From positions 1,178,001-1,242,000 of the forward strand of contig NW_025408667.1 of the NCBI RefSeq assembly GCF_020360975.1: 64,000 nucleotides of DNA. The letters run 5' to 3'. Position numbers and translations under genes: made by a program. Positions 20,375-32,840 of the stretch are shown piece after piece. The DNA comes from Hirsutella rhossiliensis. Lineage: Eukaryota > Ascomycota > Sordariomycetes > Hypocreales > Ophiocordycipitaceae. How positions within the stretch are numbered: the stretch's first letter is position 1; the number at the start of each line of letters is the position of its first letter. Below the pieces are notes generated by a model. The model saw nothing but the letters and a program-made list of their open reading frames with translations. It was not told where the DNA came from and made no database searches.

Positions 20375-23300
20375 TCTTCTTAATTAGATTATACTACGAA
20401 GTTCTATTAAGTTACCTTAAAGCTTAATTAGGACGACGAACCTCTTATATTACGATTCTACGATAGGCTTAAAGAAGAAGTTAAGGACGAGCTCTATAAG
20501 GAAAATCGACCTAATAACCTCTTAGACTATATTACTATAGTAGTATAAATCGATAATAGATAGTATATATAACGCTAAGAAAAGAAATAAAGAAGAGGAA
20601 ACTAAAACCCTTTTTATAGGAATAACTTTAACCGACGCGCTAACTATAAAAAGAAGCACGAAACTCCTATTACTTATACCTATATAACTAACTTAAGTAG
20701 GATAGACCTAAATATAATATAAAAAAGTAAAGGAAAGTATTTTAACTATAGGAAACTTAAATATTACTTTAAAGAATATAGATAACCTTATAAAGAGAAG
20801 AAAACCTACTAGGCACTAGCTTTAAAAGGTAAGAAATACTTAAACGCTACTAATAGATAGGAACTAAAGTATAAACTCCTTAGTTAGACTATATACTATA
20901 ACGATAAATATATAGTATACTTAAGCGATAAGAACGGTATTAGATAGTTCTTAAAGCTATTAAAAAAAACCTTATAATAATATAATAAAGGGATCTTAAA
21001 ATATAAAAATAAGTTAAATTTATAAAACTAAAATACCCTTATCTTAAAGGAGTCTCTTAAAACTAAATTAAAAAGAATAGTAAATAATTCTAAGAAGATA
21101 TATAAAATAAAAATCGATAATAATAATATATAGTCTATAAATAATATAATAAAGAAGATATAAATATAGCCCTTATACTTATAAAACTTAGATAATAACT
21201 AAAAGAGGAATAATAAAGTATTAACGATATAAGCTTTAAAGAATAAGAAATACTTAAAGAAATAAAAGATAAGAATAAACTTATACTACTACCCTTACTA
21301 CTAAGGGAAAATACTATAATTAAAGAATACGCTTTATACTTTAAAGAATTTAAAGAAATACTTAAAATTAAAACTTAATAAATACCTTAAATTCTTATAA
21401 ATAACTAATAAGCTATATTAATTCGGTATTAACTAGTACTATATAAAGAAGACTATACTATAGCTATTACTATAGTTAATATCTTTATAGCTTTATAATA
21501 AGAATAGTAACTATAAGGAGAATTTAAAGATAACTTATAAATACTACTTACTTATAAGTACTATAAGTATATTTTATAGATATTATATATTTACTTAGAT
21601 TATATAATATACTTTTAATTAAAGGTATAATATAACGCTTTCTTAGTTAAGTTTAAAGGATAAGTGCTTTCGAAACCTTACTTAAGTATAAAACTAAACT
21701 ACTAGAAAATCGATTAACGTTACCTAAATAACTAAGTTATATTATTAAAACCTAATTATAGTATACTACTTAAATACCGCGATAATTATAGTTTATTAAT
21801 AAGATATTTATTAGTAATATATAAAATCTATAAATATACTAAAATAAAGGAATAGTATAACGCTACTTACTTTAATATATTTAAACCCTTAATCTTTTAA
21901 AGACTTATATAATAAGTTAAATATAACGAAAAAGATTATAATAAATATATATACTTAAATTATAAAGTTTATAAATATAAAAATATTATAAAAAAGATAT
22001 AGCCGCCTATTAAATATAAGAGATAGCGTTAATTAGCGTATATAGTATACGCGATATACCCCCTTAGGGATATCGGGTTAATTCGTCCTAGGATACCTAG
22101 ATATCCTAGACTATAGCGGAATTTTATATAGGCAGGCCCTATACTAAAACCGCTTAATTACGCTAGCGGGACTCGAACTATAGGCCTTTCGGGTAGTGCG
22201 CTAGGCTAGCTAAGAAGTGCGTAGTGCCGGGAAGTTCGGAGGTAACCCCTCGCCCGGGCTTATAACTATCACGAAAAAGATATAGCCGCCTATTAGATAT
22301 AAGCGATAGCGTTAATTAACGTATATAATATACGCGATAAAAAAAGCATAAGTATAGTATAAATAATATAACGGTATATTAAAAGATTATTAGTAATATA
22401 TATAAAGGCTATAAGCCGTATTTAACTAAGGAAGAATCGATATAAAAATACTATATATAAAATAAAAAGATATAAAACGAAAACTTAACCTTTAGTATAA
22501 AAATAAATAGAATTATAAAGTATAGTATATAATTAACTATAAAGTAGTATAATATAAACGATATAGCGTTAAGAAATAAGAAATCTTTAATTAGCTATAA
22601 GAAATTAGTCTCTTAAGCCTTAATATAATACTATATAATAAAAATATAAAGAAATAATATTAATAATAAATTAAAGAAGAATACCTAAATAAAATAAATA
22701 AAGACTAAGTAAAAAATAAGGTATACTATTTATAAAATAGCTATAGACTAGTATAATATAATAAGATCTAAGGACCTTATATATAGTAATAGTAAGCTAT
22801 AGTAACTAAATAGTATTAGATATCTAAATTATAGAATATTATATATATATACTTTTAGATTATAGTATAATAAGTAATTATATTTTACTTAAAGTTATTA
22901 GTCGTTACTAACTTATATAGAGATATAAGAAAGATCTATATAAACTTATAAATATTAAAGGAGAGGCCTTTAACTATAATAATAGAATTATTAATATAGA
23001 GATTAATTACCTTAATACTAATATCTAAGGCTATAATAAATAAGTTAACTTTAATATTATAGATATTAAAAAATATAACCTTATATTAAAGCTTCTATAG
23101 CTATAAGAGAGCAACCTATTAATTAACTAGAAAACTAGCGAGCTATATTAAAATAAAGATATAAGTTTCTAGGACTAGTAAATTTAAAAGAAAGTAAAAC
23201 TTTATAATAATTTAGCTACTAAATAAGATAAAAAGGATAACTATTTAAGTAAATTATTATAGGCTTTAGTAATATAAATAAAAATAGTAACTAAATTAGT

Positions 23301-24088
23301 AAATATAATAAAATCGATAAATAAGACCTATATACTAACTAATATAGCTATATAACCTAGTATCTAATATAAATAGAATAAAAGATATAATATAAAGATC
23401 TAAAGAGTTATTACTACTTTAAGGAAAGACCTTAAATAAATTAATAAAGAGCTTAAGATAAGAGAAACTAGCTCTTAAAAGAAAGAATAAAGCCTATAAG
23501 ATAGAATAAAGAATATCCCCTAGGAATACTAAAAATATAATAAACTTTTTAAGAAAGAACTTAAAATAAGGTTACTTAAATATAGCTAATAAGACTATAA
23601 AATTTATCTTAAGGATAGAATAACACCGATATTTTATAAGATCTATAACTTAAAGGAAAAGTAACTATAAACGCTATATAACTACCTTAATAAGAATCTA
23701 TAAAAGGGATATATATAAATATAAATATCTAAAGTAAGCTACTTAGTTATATTTATTTTAATAAAAAATAGTAAGCTATAACTAGTTATTAACTATAAAC
23801 GCTTAAATAATATTATAATAAAAGACTAAATACTATTACTACTTATATTAGAACTATAAGATTAACTATATAGTAAAAAATAATTTATAGCCCTTAACCT
23901 TAAAGGCGCCTATAACTTAATATATATAAAAAAAAGATATAAATAGATAATAGCTTTTAAAACGAAATTTAGACTATTTAAATATTTAGTAATACTATTT
24001 AAACTTATAAATATACTAGCTACCTTTTAATAGATAATTAATAATATCCTATATAAATACTTAGATATCTTTATAGTAGTATACCTCT
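20375..24088 (+). mobile_element. Ty3/gypsy retrotransposon copy A (RIP-mutated, gag-PR-RT)
   Basis: Reading through RIP stops, plus-strand gag begins near 20,440 (FYEGLKEEVKDELYKENRP-like) and carries a zinc knuckle near 20,735-20,780 in which the CX2CX4HX4C ligands are Tyr-X2-Tyr-X4-Tyr-X4-Tyr. Aspartic-protease and linker sequence follows, then reverse transcriptase at about 23,640-24,088 (LVINYKRLNN, DLKGAYNLI, AFKTKF, ending just before the YLDD motif). The copy lacks a 5' LTR, carries a 283-bp tRNA-derived insertion (21,991-22,339 with its duplication) and is cut at 24,089 by the copia-1 LTR. The same family recurs inverted as copy B. Confidence 0.85.
21991..22339 (-). mobile_element. 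SINE-like insertion with tRNA-type promoter, flanked by 66-bp duplication
   Basis: Two 66-bp direct copies (21,991-22,056 and 22,274-22,339, about five differences) flank a 217-bp insert. On its minus strand the insert has a Pol III A-box-like TAGCTAGCCTAGCGC followed about 30 nt later by a B-box-like AGTTCGAGTCC (about 22,157-22,167), as in the head of tRNA-derived SINEs. CpA/TpG loss indicates it was also subject to RIP. The 66-bp flanks are far longer than usual SINE target duplications, so the unit may instead be part of a tandem array or a duplicated segment. Confidence 0.5.
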
Positions 24089-24635
24089 TAAGGTATATAA
24101 GTAAAAGCGGAATTTTAGGAAATTAAGGAATTATATTAAACTATATAATAGAGGGGAAGAAGGAGTATAAGGTAGGATTTTTAATAGAATTTATTAGTAA
24201 TATATTAGTATATAAAAGAGGTATTAAAGTTAATTATCCTCTCTCTATTTACTAGCGGATATACTATCTTATATAGATAATTATAGCTAGACGGAAGAAC
24301 TTTTCGGGACTAGATTTAGGCTGCCGTATAGCCCTAAGACTAAGAAATTTAGTAATACCTTAAGTATATTAAGAAGTATCTTAGTTCTACTAATATTCGT
24401 GTTTAAAGGAGGTTAGTTATACTAGTATTCTTAAGAGGTCTTAGCTAGTATTCTAAGCTAGCTCTATTTCTTCGATTCCTAATTATATAATAACCGGTAA
24501 CCCGTTTAATATATAATAATATTTAAATAACGAGCGATTCTTACTTTATAATATAGGATTTTATCTATAATTAATATACTACTTATTAGCTTATATAATT
24601 AAGAGAGTATATTATAGCTACTATATTTATAGTAG
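24089..24635 (-). repeat. 3' LTR of copia-1 (RIP-mutated)
   Basis: This ~547-bp stretch is repeated at 45,038-45,604 with the same order of blocks (starting TCTTAAGGTATATAAGTAAA, ending TATAGTAGGAAYA). It lies immediately 3' of the copia-1 RNase H remnant on the minus strand, identifying it as the 3' LTR. Confidence 0.75.
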
Positions 24636-25397
24636 GAACACCGTTCCTTATAGCCTCCCTTAAAGAGTAGATTTATATACTCTTTACTAATTTATTATAG
24701 TAGTATATATATAGGGTAGAAACCTAATTTAGGAAAACTATTCTTATACCTTAATAGGATATATAAAAACCTATTCTTTCTTAGGAAAAAATCCTTAGGT
24801 ATATACTAATAGAAAAACCTATAGTAGGAAAAATCTATAGTTATAATAATTATTTATAGGATAACCTTATATAAGGTAAAACCTATTATTACTAGGAAAA
24901 TCTTAATAGATAAAAACCTAGTAAATATTTCTCTAAGAAACCTAAAAGGAAAAACCTAGTAAGGAAGATATAGAAAGTATAAGAAATATCTAAAACCCCT
25001 TTTAATTGCTAGGAACTTATATTAAGGATAGACCGTCTTTAAATTTATAGAGTAATCTAGGTCTTAATTCCTTTATAAAAATATTAGCTATATTATCTTT
25101 TAATTTAATATAAAAAACTCTAATTTCCCCTTCTCTTATACTAGTTTTAGTATAGTAATAAGCTAATCTTATATACTTAGACCTTTTATAAAATTCCGGA
25201 TTTTCTATTAATTTAATAGTAGTAGTATTATCTATTAAAATAGGAGGTATAGTATTAGGAATCTTAATAGATAGATCCTTAGTAATATTTTTAAAAAGTA
25301 TATTTAAATAAATAGCTTCTTTATTTACCTCCCTAAGGCTAATATACTTTACTTTATAGGTAGAAAGGGTAACGGCTTATTATAGAGTAAGTAGAGG
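24636..25397 (-). mobile_element. copia-1 3' end: RNase H remnant and 3' untranslated region
   Basis: On the minus strand 25,396-25,020 reads through RIP stops as the end of a Ty1/copia RNase H (AVTLSTYKVKYISLREVNKEAIYL..., PILIDNTTTIKL, FYKRSKYIRLAYYYT, LKDNIANIFIKEL). The remaining ~380 bp up to the LTR is rich in CCTAGTAGGAAAA-like short motifs. The element is broken at 25,398 by insertion of gypsy C and resumes at 32,310. Confidence 0.75.
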
Positions 25398-25565
25398 TAT
25401 ATATATAAGTACTATTTATTAGATAATATTAATAAGCTATATAAAGCTCTTTTATACGCGGCTAGCCCGTATATATATATATAGGATCCGGCCCTTTATA
25501 TATAACTATATAGCTTAGGCTATAGCCTAAGCCTATAACCTATAATAGTTAAAGACTCTTATATA
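25398..25565 (-). repeat. gypsy C 3' LTR
   Basis: Near-identical to 32,144-32,309: both share TATTAGATAATATTAATAAG, GGATCCGGCCCTTTATATAT and AACCTATAATAGTTAAAGAC blocks in order. Exact ends are uncertain by a few bases because RIP has changed the TG..CA termini. Confidence 0.8.
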
Positions 25566-25989
25566 ATACCCTCCCTTAAGCGTAGTATAGCGCTGCCCTA
25601 TTAACGGCTTCTATACTATTAGGCCTATACTACTAGCTTTACCCTACCCTTTCCTATTAATTATACTAGCCCTACTAGCCCTATTATCCCTATACTTATT
25701 AGCCTAGGTAGCCGGAACCTAGCTTTATACTTATCGGCTAGCTAGCCGTTTAAATAAGGGCGTAACCTATTATATACGCCCCAAGCGGTACCCCTTCCTC
25801 CTTCCCTTCCTTCTCTTCTTTCTTTAACTATAGTAGTGATAGTAATAAGTAAGTTTTACTTTACCTAGGGCATTAGTTTATTCCTAGCTATATAGGCCGC
25901 TCTATTAATATATACTTATAGTAATAGCTATAGTAGTAATAATAGCCCTAATAATAGTAATAATAATAATAACTTTAACTAGTAAGTTC

Positions 25990-26966
25990 CTTGCCCTATA
26001 GAATAGGAGGCTATAATCTATAATATTAACTTCCGCGATAGATATATCTACCTCCCCCTCTCCTACCTCCTCCTTCTTAGAGCGTATAAAGTCGTTCGTT
26101 AACGCCGTGCTAGGCACGGCCGACGACGACTCTACCGCTACCGCTACTCCTGCCTACGCCCTTATTACCGCGCCTACCGCCGCCGCTACTACCTCTACTA
26201 CGCTAGCTACCCTTACGTCGCCCTTTAAAGTAACGACGCCGTCCCCGCTACTACCTATAACGCCCGGCCCCTCGGCCCCCGCCTCTATCTCTACTACCCC
26301 CGTAAGTCCGTAGCTAAGCGAGCGCAATAGACGTTTTCCGCTAACTCCTTAAAGTATAAGCGCTAGGTCTAGGCTAGAGCCGCTCGCGCGGCCCCTTATA
26401 TACGGTATACGTTATAGGAGCTCCCTTACGCCGACTAAGTTAGGCGCCGCCGTAGCGGTAGTTATTACTAGTATACGCGTGCCGGCTATACTTATAAGGC
26501 GGCGCCTTTTATCTTACTCGCTACGGCGTTAGCTTAAAAGGCCGGCGCGTATAGGTAGGCCTAAGGGGCTACTAAGAAGCGCCTTACCGCCGCCGTAGCC
26601 GCCTACTATAACCTCCGCGCTCTAGAGCGCTAAGGGCTTATCCCTAAGTAGGTTCTTCCCCCTCCGCTCTCTTACCTCTACTACTAACTCTCCTAGTACT
26701 AGGGATACCGCCTCTATTACCTTATCGGCGATCCTTATAGCCGTGCCCGCCGCCGCCGCTACTACTACTACCCCTACCGCGCCGCCGGAGCTAGCCGCCG
26801 CCCCTCCGCCCCTAGAGCCGCCGCCGCTGCTAACTAGCTTATAGGCCTAGAGGGCCGACTTAGCGCGCTAGAGAGCGCCGCCGCCGCCGCTAAGGAGGAG
26901 GAGAAGGAGGCTAACGAGGATAACGATAATAATAATAGTAAGGGCGAGGGTAATAATAAGGAATAA
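25990..26966 (+). pseudogene. Opposite-strand ORF inside gypsy C, Ala/Gln/Arg-rich with acidic tail
   Basis: A GC-richer stretch lying between the pol 3' end and the 3' LTR. The plus strand reads as a coherent protein when TAA/TAG are taken as RIP-mutated Gln. First comes a Ser/Thr/Pro-Ala-rich part in frame 1 (about 26,041-26,313). After a one-base shift, frame 0 (to about 26,966) gives a basic region (VRRRRSGSYY), a helix-forming part (KKRLTAAVAAYYNLRALER), RLYYLIGDPYSRARRRRYYY, and an Ala/Glu coiled-coil-like stretch with an Asp/Asn/Glu tail. I do not recognise the family. It points head-on towards gag-pol. Antisense ORFs are known in some plant gypsy lineages; a nested fragment is the alternative. 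Confidence 0.55.
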
Positions 26967-29900
26967 GCTTAGGAAGTTTAGGGGCTCCGCCTTAAAATAA
27001 ACGCTATTTTTATCTCTACTTATACTATTACGCTTATATTACTATAACTACCTACTCCGCTTTACTTATTTTATAGTCTTAGTCTAAGCTACTATTAGTA
27101 GTCTATTAGTTTATTATTCTCGTCTACTAGCCTATATAAGGTCTTAAACTTATCGAGGGCTATAGCTCCTATAAACTTATATATAGGTTCCTACGTAGGG
27201 TTAAGGTACCTATACTACTTAACGAGAACCTCTTAGTATATCCCCTAGCTTACCTTCCTTTAGTATATAGCCTATATCTCCTTAACCTCGAATTCGTTAT
27301 CCCTTTCTACCTTAATTATAGGCGGTTAAGCGTCCGCTATTTCTTATTTAAGTAGTAAGTTAGAAGAGGCTTAGTAAAGGAGGTTAACGTTAATCTTATT
27401 ATAGACCCCTATTAAGAGACTATTAAGCTTAACTACCTATAAGCTAATAACCTTCTATACTATAAACTTTATATATAGCTAGTTTAGTTTCTTCTTTAGT
27501 TATACTAACCTATAGTTATAGAGGTCGAGCTATACCTTATCTCTTACTATAAACCTATTTACTAGCGCCTTAGTTTTATTAGCGTACTACTTTTAATTTT
27601 ATACCGCCGCGGCTATCGCGGATTAGTAGTATTTTATAGTTTCTTATAGCTTTTATATAAACGTAGAAGCGCGGCTCTTTAATAATATACTATTATACTA
27701 CTCCGCTACTACGTTAGCGGTAAACGGGATTAAGGAGGGCGGCTTAAAGCTATATATTATAAAGAAAGGGGCTATCTAAATAAAAGATTATAGTCTACTA
27801 TTTAGCGCGAGCTAGGTAGTAGGGAGCTAGCGGTCCTAGTCTACTTAGTTATAGGCTATAACTACTTATAAGTATACCTACGCTTCTTAGTTAACCCTCT
27901 TAGGTCCCTTATTAGTTTATAAGTAATAGGCTATACTAAGTAGCTATATAATCTAAAGTAGCTAGTATAGGTACTACTAAAAGCAGCTAGTTTAGTTTAA
28001 CCTTCTATCGCTTATAATAAAGGCCGGCTAGCTATATAAGCGGGCTTAGTACTAAAGGAAGCGCTCTACGTAAGCTTTTATATCTATAAATAGTATTAGC
28101 TTTAATACTATTAATTTACTAAGTCGGTCCTTAATTACTTATATATAGCGGTTACCGCCCTTTATAAGTAGGAGGTCTATTATAAAGTCTATCTATATAT
28201 ATATATAGAACCGGTCTAGTACTAAAAGCTACTTAAGTAGCCCCTTAAGCTACGCCCTTTAGATCTTTATACGGCTATAAATATCGTAGTTATAGAGGAA
28301 GTAATAAATATAGTACTATAGGAGGGGCTAGTAAAAGTCCCTCGCGAGGCCTACTACTATACCCTACCTACTTAGGTAACCTATAATACTAAAGTTATAG
28401 ATAAGCTAGACTAGCCTCCCTTAAAGCTCGTTTTATTTATCTAGCTCTAGCGGTCTATCCTTCTCCTTAGCTTTTATAGTATATAGTGCGCCCGGTACCT
28501 ATAGTCTCCCCCGCTAGCGTAGATACCCTTATAAGTTAATATAGTAGTCGGCTACCTATACCTTTAGCTTTAGCTTTAGATCTAAGTATTAAGCGCCGGA
28601 CTCTATAGCGCGGCATACGCTCTTATAGGTATAGTCTAGAGCCACTATCTTATCCTATAAGCGTTAAAGGGCTATATCTTAGAATACTCTTACCGCGCGT
28701 GCCCCTAGGCCGGTCTATCCCTCCTTACTAAACTAAGGTAAAGGCGCTAAGGGAAGCTCGTTTAGTAGTAAAGGTATAAGGGGAAGCTCGTCCGTTCTTT
28801 GCACCTTCCTCTACTAAGGAAGCTCCTATATAAGTCTATAGCGCTTCCTATAGGATAAGCTATAGATCCTAGGCCTCGATATCCGCTCCCGTTAGCTAGT
28901 CTTAATCCCTCTAAGAAAGCGCGTTTAGGACTACGGAGTCCTACCTAAGGTAGTACTTAATCGAGAAGTTAAAGTATAAGAGATACTCCGCCTAGCGGGC
29001 TTACCGCTCTAAGAGGTATTAGCGGGTTATAAAGTATTTAAGGTTCTTATAGTCTATAAGAACCTTAAAGCTCTCGTAGCTCTAAAGCTCTACTTACTAT
29101 TACTTAAGGTAGCTAATAATCGCTAGTATCTCCTTATCGTAAATAGCGTAATTCCGCTTTACTAGGGTTAGCTTATAGGAGTAGAATACTACCGGTTACT
29201 TTCGCCCGTTTACCTCTTAAGAGAGCGTTCTTTTAAGTACCTAGCCGCTATAGTCTACTTCGACTAACGTAAACCGGTCGAAGTCCTACTAAAGTAGTAC
29301 CGGGGCTTATAAGAATAGGTCCTTAAGCGTATAGAACGCTTCTTTCTATATAGGCCCTTAACGAAAGGCGGTCTACTTCCTAGTAATCTCGTTTAAGGGT
29401 ATTATAATATAAGAGAAGCCTTTAATAAATATCCTATAATAGTTTATAAACCTAAGGAAGCTCTATACGCTTATTTACGTAGTTAGGGCCGCTTAGTCTT
29501 AGATCGCTTAGATCTTTATAGGATCCGCTTATATACCTACGCCTACGTAGATAATAAAGCTTAGGTACTTAACCTTTTTAACCTTAAATTCGTACTTATC
29601 TAGGTCGAGGTAGAGCCTATAAAGTTAGAGGCGCTTTAAGACCCTCTATATTTTCTATATATAGTCCTTATAAAAGCCGCTTATATAAATAAGGATATTA
29701 TCTATATATATAAAGGTAAACTTATTAAGGAAGTCGCGAAGTATATTATTAATATAATACTAAAAGGTAGCGGGTGCTCTTAATAGGCTAAAGGGCGTTA
29801 TAAGCTACTTAAATAAGCTATAGCGTATATAGAACGCTGTCTTTTACTTATTACCCTTTAAGATCTATACCTTATAAAACGCCTATTTTATATCTAGCTT

Positions 29901-32143
29901 CGTAAACTACTTTACCTTTAAGAGGTTATAGAGCGTATCTAAGATTAAAGGTAAGGGGTAGCGGTCTAGCCTTATAATTACGTTTAAAGCCCTATAGTTA
30001 TAATAAAACTATATCCCGCCCCTTAGTTTACGTATAAATAAGACTAGCGCTCTTACTTTAGAGCTACTTACTTAAATAAAACCCTTATTTAAGAGGTCCC
30101 TTAGCGTCTTTTTTAGTACTAGTAGCTCTATATATAATATACTATATAACGGTTTAAATAGTATAGGTAGTTCCTACCCCTTCTTATTAATATAGAGTAC
30201 GATCCTATAATCTACCCCTAGCTTATATAAGTTAAGCTTATCTACTTCCTAGGACTTAAATAGCGGTAGGAGGTTATAAAAGCGCTCTAGTATCTACTAC
30301 TATAGCTTAGAGGGCGACTTTAGCTTCTTTATCTAAAGGGCCTTATCGATATCCGCTAAGCTAACTACGTAGACCGCTACGTTAGCCGCTGCCTAGCCTT
30401 CCTCCCGCTCTACTTATCGTACGGTTCTTATAAAGGTAGAGGTAAGGACTTCTTAGGCCGAGTATAAAGCTTATATACTTAATCCTATACCTATAGAACT
30501 ATCGTTATAGCGGACTTACTATTATATAGGCCTAAACTATAGCTTCTTTTAATACGGAACTAAGTATAACTCTATATATAATAACTAGGGTTTCCTAAGG
30601 ATTAAGGGAAACTCTAGTTAAGGGATTATATAGGCTACGATAAGCTTATAATAGCCGTCGACCTTTATAGCTAGCTATATAATACCCTTAATTACTATAC
30701 CTTCTATCGCGCTTAAGGCGCCCTTTACTTACCTTAGGGCGATCTTTTCTACTAGTACTTATATTTCTCGTATAAGTACCTTATTAACTATAGCGTAGTA
30801 CTAGCAGCCCTTATCTATAAGGGCGGCGACGGGCAAGGAGTTATTAATTATAACTTATATTAAAGTAGGCTCCTCTTCTATATAAGCGGATAATTCCTCC
30901 TTCTCCTTTACTAGTACTAGTAATTAAGGCTCCGGAGCTTATCTTTACTCTAGAGCTACTCTTTTTCCTCTAAGCCTAGGGGCGTAGAGTCCTCTTTATC
31001 GTCTAAGGTAAAGAGCGGTTTTATCTTCGCTACTTAAACTACTATAGGCCGCTTAGCTAAAAGAAAGGGGTATTTTAATATAAAGTATATAGACGCGCTA
31101 TAACGTAGGTAGCGGCCGTTAGCCTTTCTTTTCTTAATTTCCTCGCTTATTACCTACTTCGCCCGCTACTTAGAGAGCGGAATAGTATAGGGGGTATTCG
31201 ATAACGACTTCCTACTACGTTTAGCTTAGTCTATATAAGTAGCCGATATTAAAGTATCCCTATTAATATCGATAGTTAGCTATTCTTTTTATAAAAGGGC
31301 GGTAATCCTATTACCGCTATATAGCGTACGCTTATAAAGCTTTTAAAAACGTAGTATATACTTATAGCCCTATACTACCTTTATTAACCGGCTTATATAC
31401 TTACCGTAGTTAGTAAGTATAATTATAAGGATAAGTAGCTCTTATAGGGCTAGCGTAATTAAGTTCTATAACTATATAAGCTTCGCGCTATCTTCCTATA
31501 CTATAGTTCCTACCGCCTATAAGAGCGTCTCTTTAAAGTTAAGGAGGAATTCGCTAAAGGACTACCTATCCCTCTACCTAAGGGTCTATAGCCTATCCTA
31601 TACCTTCTCCCGCTCCTATATATTGCCGAACGTATATATAAGATATTAAAAGAAGTCCTATAGGTCGCGTCTACCCTTAGGGCCGCCCTTATCCTAGAAT
31701 CTAGAGATCCTCTATATCTAGGGCTCTAGTAGCGTATAGAGGAGTAAATACTACGCTATATTATAATAGCCGTTTAGGCCCTATTTCTTATCTATTATAA
31801 ACTTTATTTATAGCCGGCTAAGAAAGAAGTAAAAGGACTTAAGCTTACCGTCCTAAGTTAGCTAAGGAAGCGGCTTTTATATTAGTAGTGCTACCGCTAT
31901 AACCGGTATTATAGAGGTCGTAGGGGTTAACGCTAGTCTTATAGACGGCTCCCTTAGTATAGTAAGAACCTTATTCTTCTCGCTAGCCGTTATACTTCTA
32001 ATTGCTTCTAGGATAGCTATAATACTTCCTATCCGCTTAAAGGGTAGCGGGGTGCTCCCTTAAGGAAGCGGCGCCCTTTTTAAGGAGATATCTATTAGGT
32101 CTATTAGTTAATAGCTTATACTATTACGGAGTAAGCAAAGGCG

Positions 32144-32309
32144 TATATATAGGTGCTATCTATTAGATAATATTAATAAGCTATATAGAGCTCTTTTATA
32201 CGCGGCTAGCCTATATATATATATATAGGATCCGGCCCTTTATATATAACTATATAGCTTAGGCCGTAGCTTAAGCCTATAACCTATAATAGTTAAAGAC
32301 TTTTATATA
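32144..32309 (-). repeat. gypsy C 5' LTR
   Basis: Partner of the LTR at 25,398-25,565. It precedes gag on the minus strand and abuts copia-1 coding sequence at 32,310. Confidence 0.8.
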
Positions 32310-32840
32310 GCTTTCTACTTAAAGTAAGCCTAGCTTATTATATTATTATATATATAAAAATAGTAACCGGAAAAGGATTTTCCGTCTATTAAATCTAACG
32401 CTTAGCTAGAGTTAGTAAAACTCTTTATATATAAATAAGTAAAAGGGATATTATAATTATATTTAATCTTTAGGCTAGGGAATTTATTTAAATATTTCTA
32501 AATTATATTTAAAGCCTTAAAATATATCTAGTTAGGCTTAGCATGAATCTAGTATAGAAATTATAGAATATAAGATATCTAGCCTAGTAAATAAGGCTAA
32601 GTATAATAGAGATCTTATTTCTTTCTAAAATTATAATATATCTTTCTTAGAAGGTAATTCCTTTACTTTTATAAAGCAAAGCCTACTATAGCGGGTAAAT
32701 TTAAAGTTCCTAAACCTTCTTTATTAAATTCCTTTAATTTATTTAAGGTATAAGTTTCTTAGGATATATATAGCTCTTTATTTTCTCGGTTTATTATAAT
32801 ATTTAAACCTAAGACGTATAACGACCGGTATTATTCCTAA
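32310..32840 (-). mobile_element. copia-1 internal fragment (RT end / RNase H start)
   Basis: Minus-strand sequence reads as Ty1/copia after allowing RIP stops: LIYQARYLILQFLYQIHAKPNQIYFKAL..., LNKFPSLKIKYN, YIKSFTNSS-A, GKSFSGYYFYIYNNIISQAYFKQKA. This is the segment immediately upstream of the RNase H end found at 25,396. Its left edge is the gypsy C LTR; its right edge is the 3' part of gypsy B. Confidence 0.7.

Larger units (their letters stand above)
25398..32309 (-). mobile_element. Ty3/gypsy retrotransposon C, complete with both LTRs (RIP-mutated)
   Basis: About 6.9 kb bounded by ~167-bp LTRs (25,398-25,565 and 32,144-32,309). On the minus strand gag lies at about 31,870-31,480 (RLQIKFIIDKK, QDFFQYLIYTFGN, RQSFSEFLLNFKETLL). 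Reverse transcriptase lies at about 30,065-29,520: ALVLFIRKLRGGI, YRALNVIIRLDRYPLPLI, FTKLDIK-AFY, FTFIYIDNILIY (the YIDD box with D to N) and a YLSFII-type connection region. RNase H and integrase should follow to about 27,100. Downstream of pol, before the 3' LTR, is a GC-richer segment with an ORF on the opposite strand (see 25,990-26,966). The element is inserted in copia-1. Confidence 0.85.

Noticed and set aside
22140..22232. Functional tRNA gene
   Set aside because: A B-box-like sequence is clear, but acceptor and T-stem pairing fail and the copy is RIP-mutated inside a retrotransposon; treated as SINE-like.
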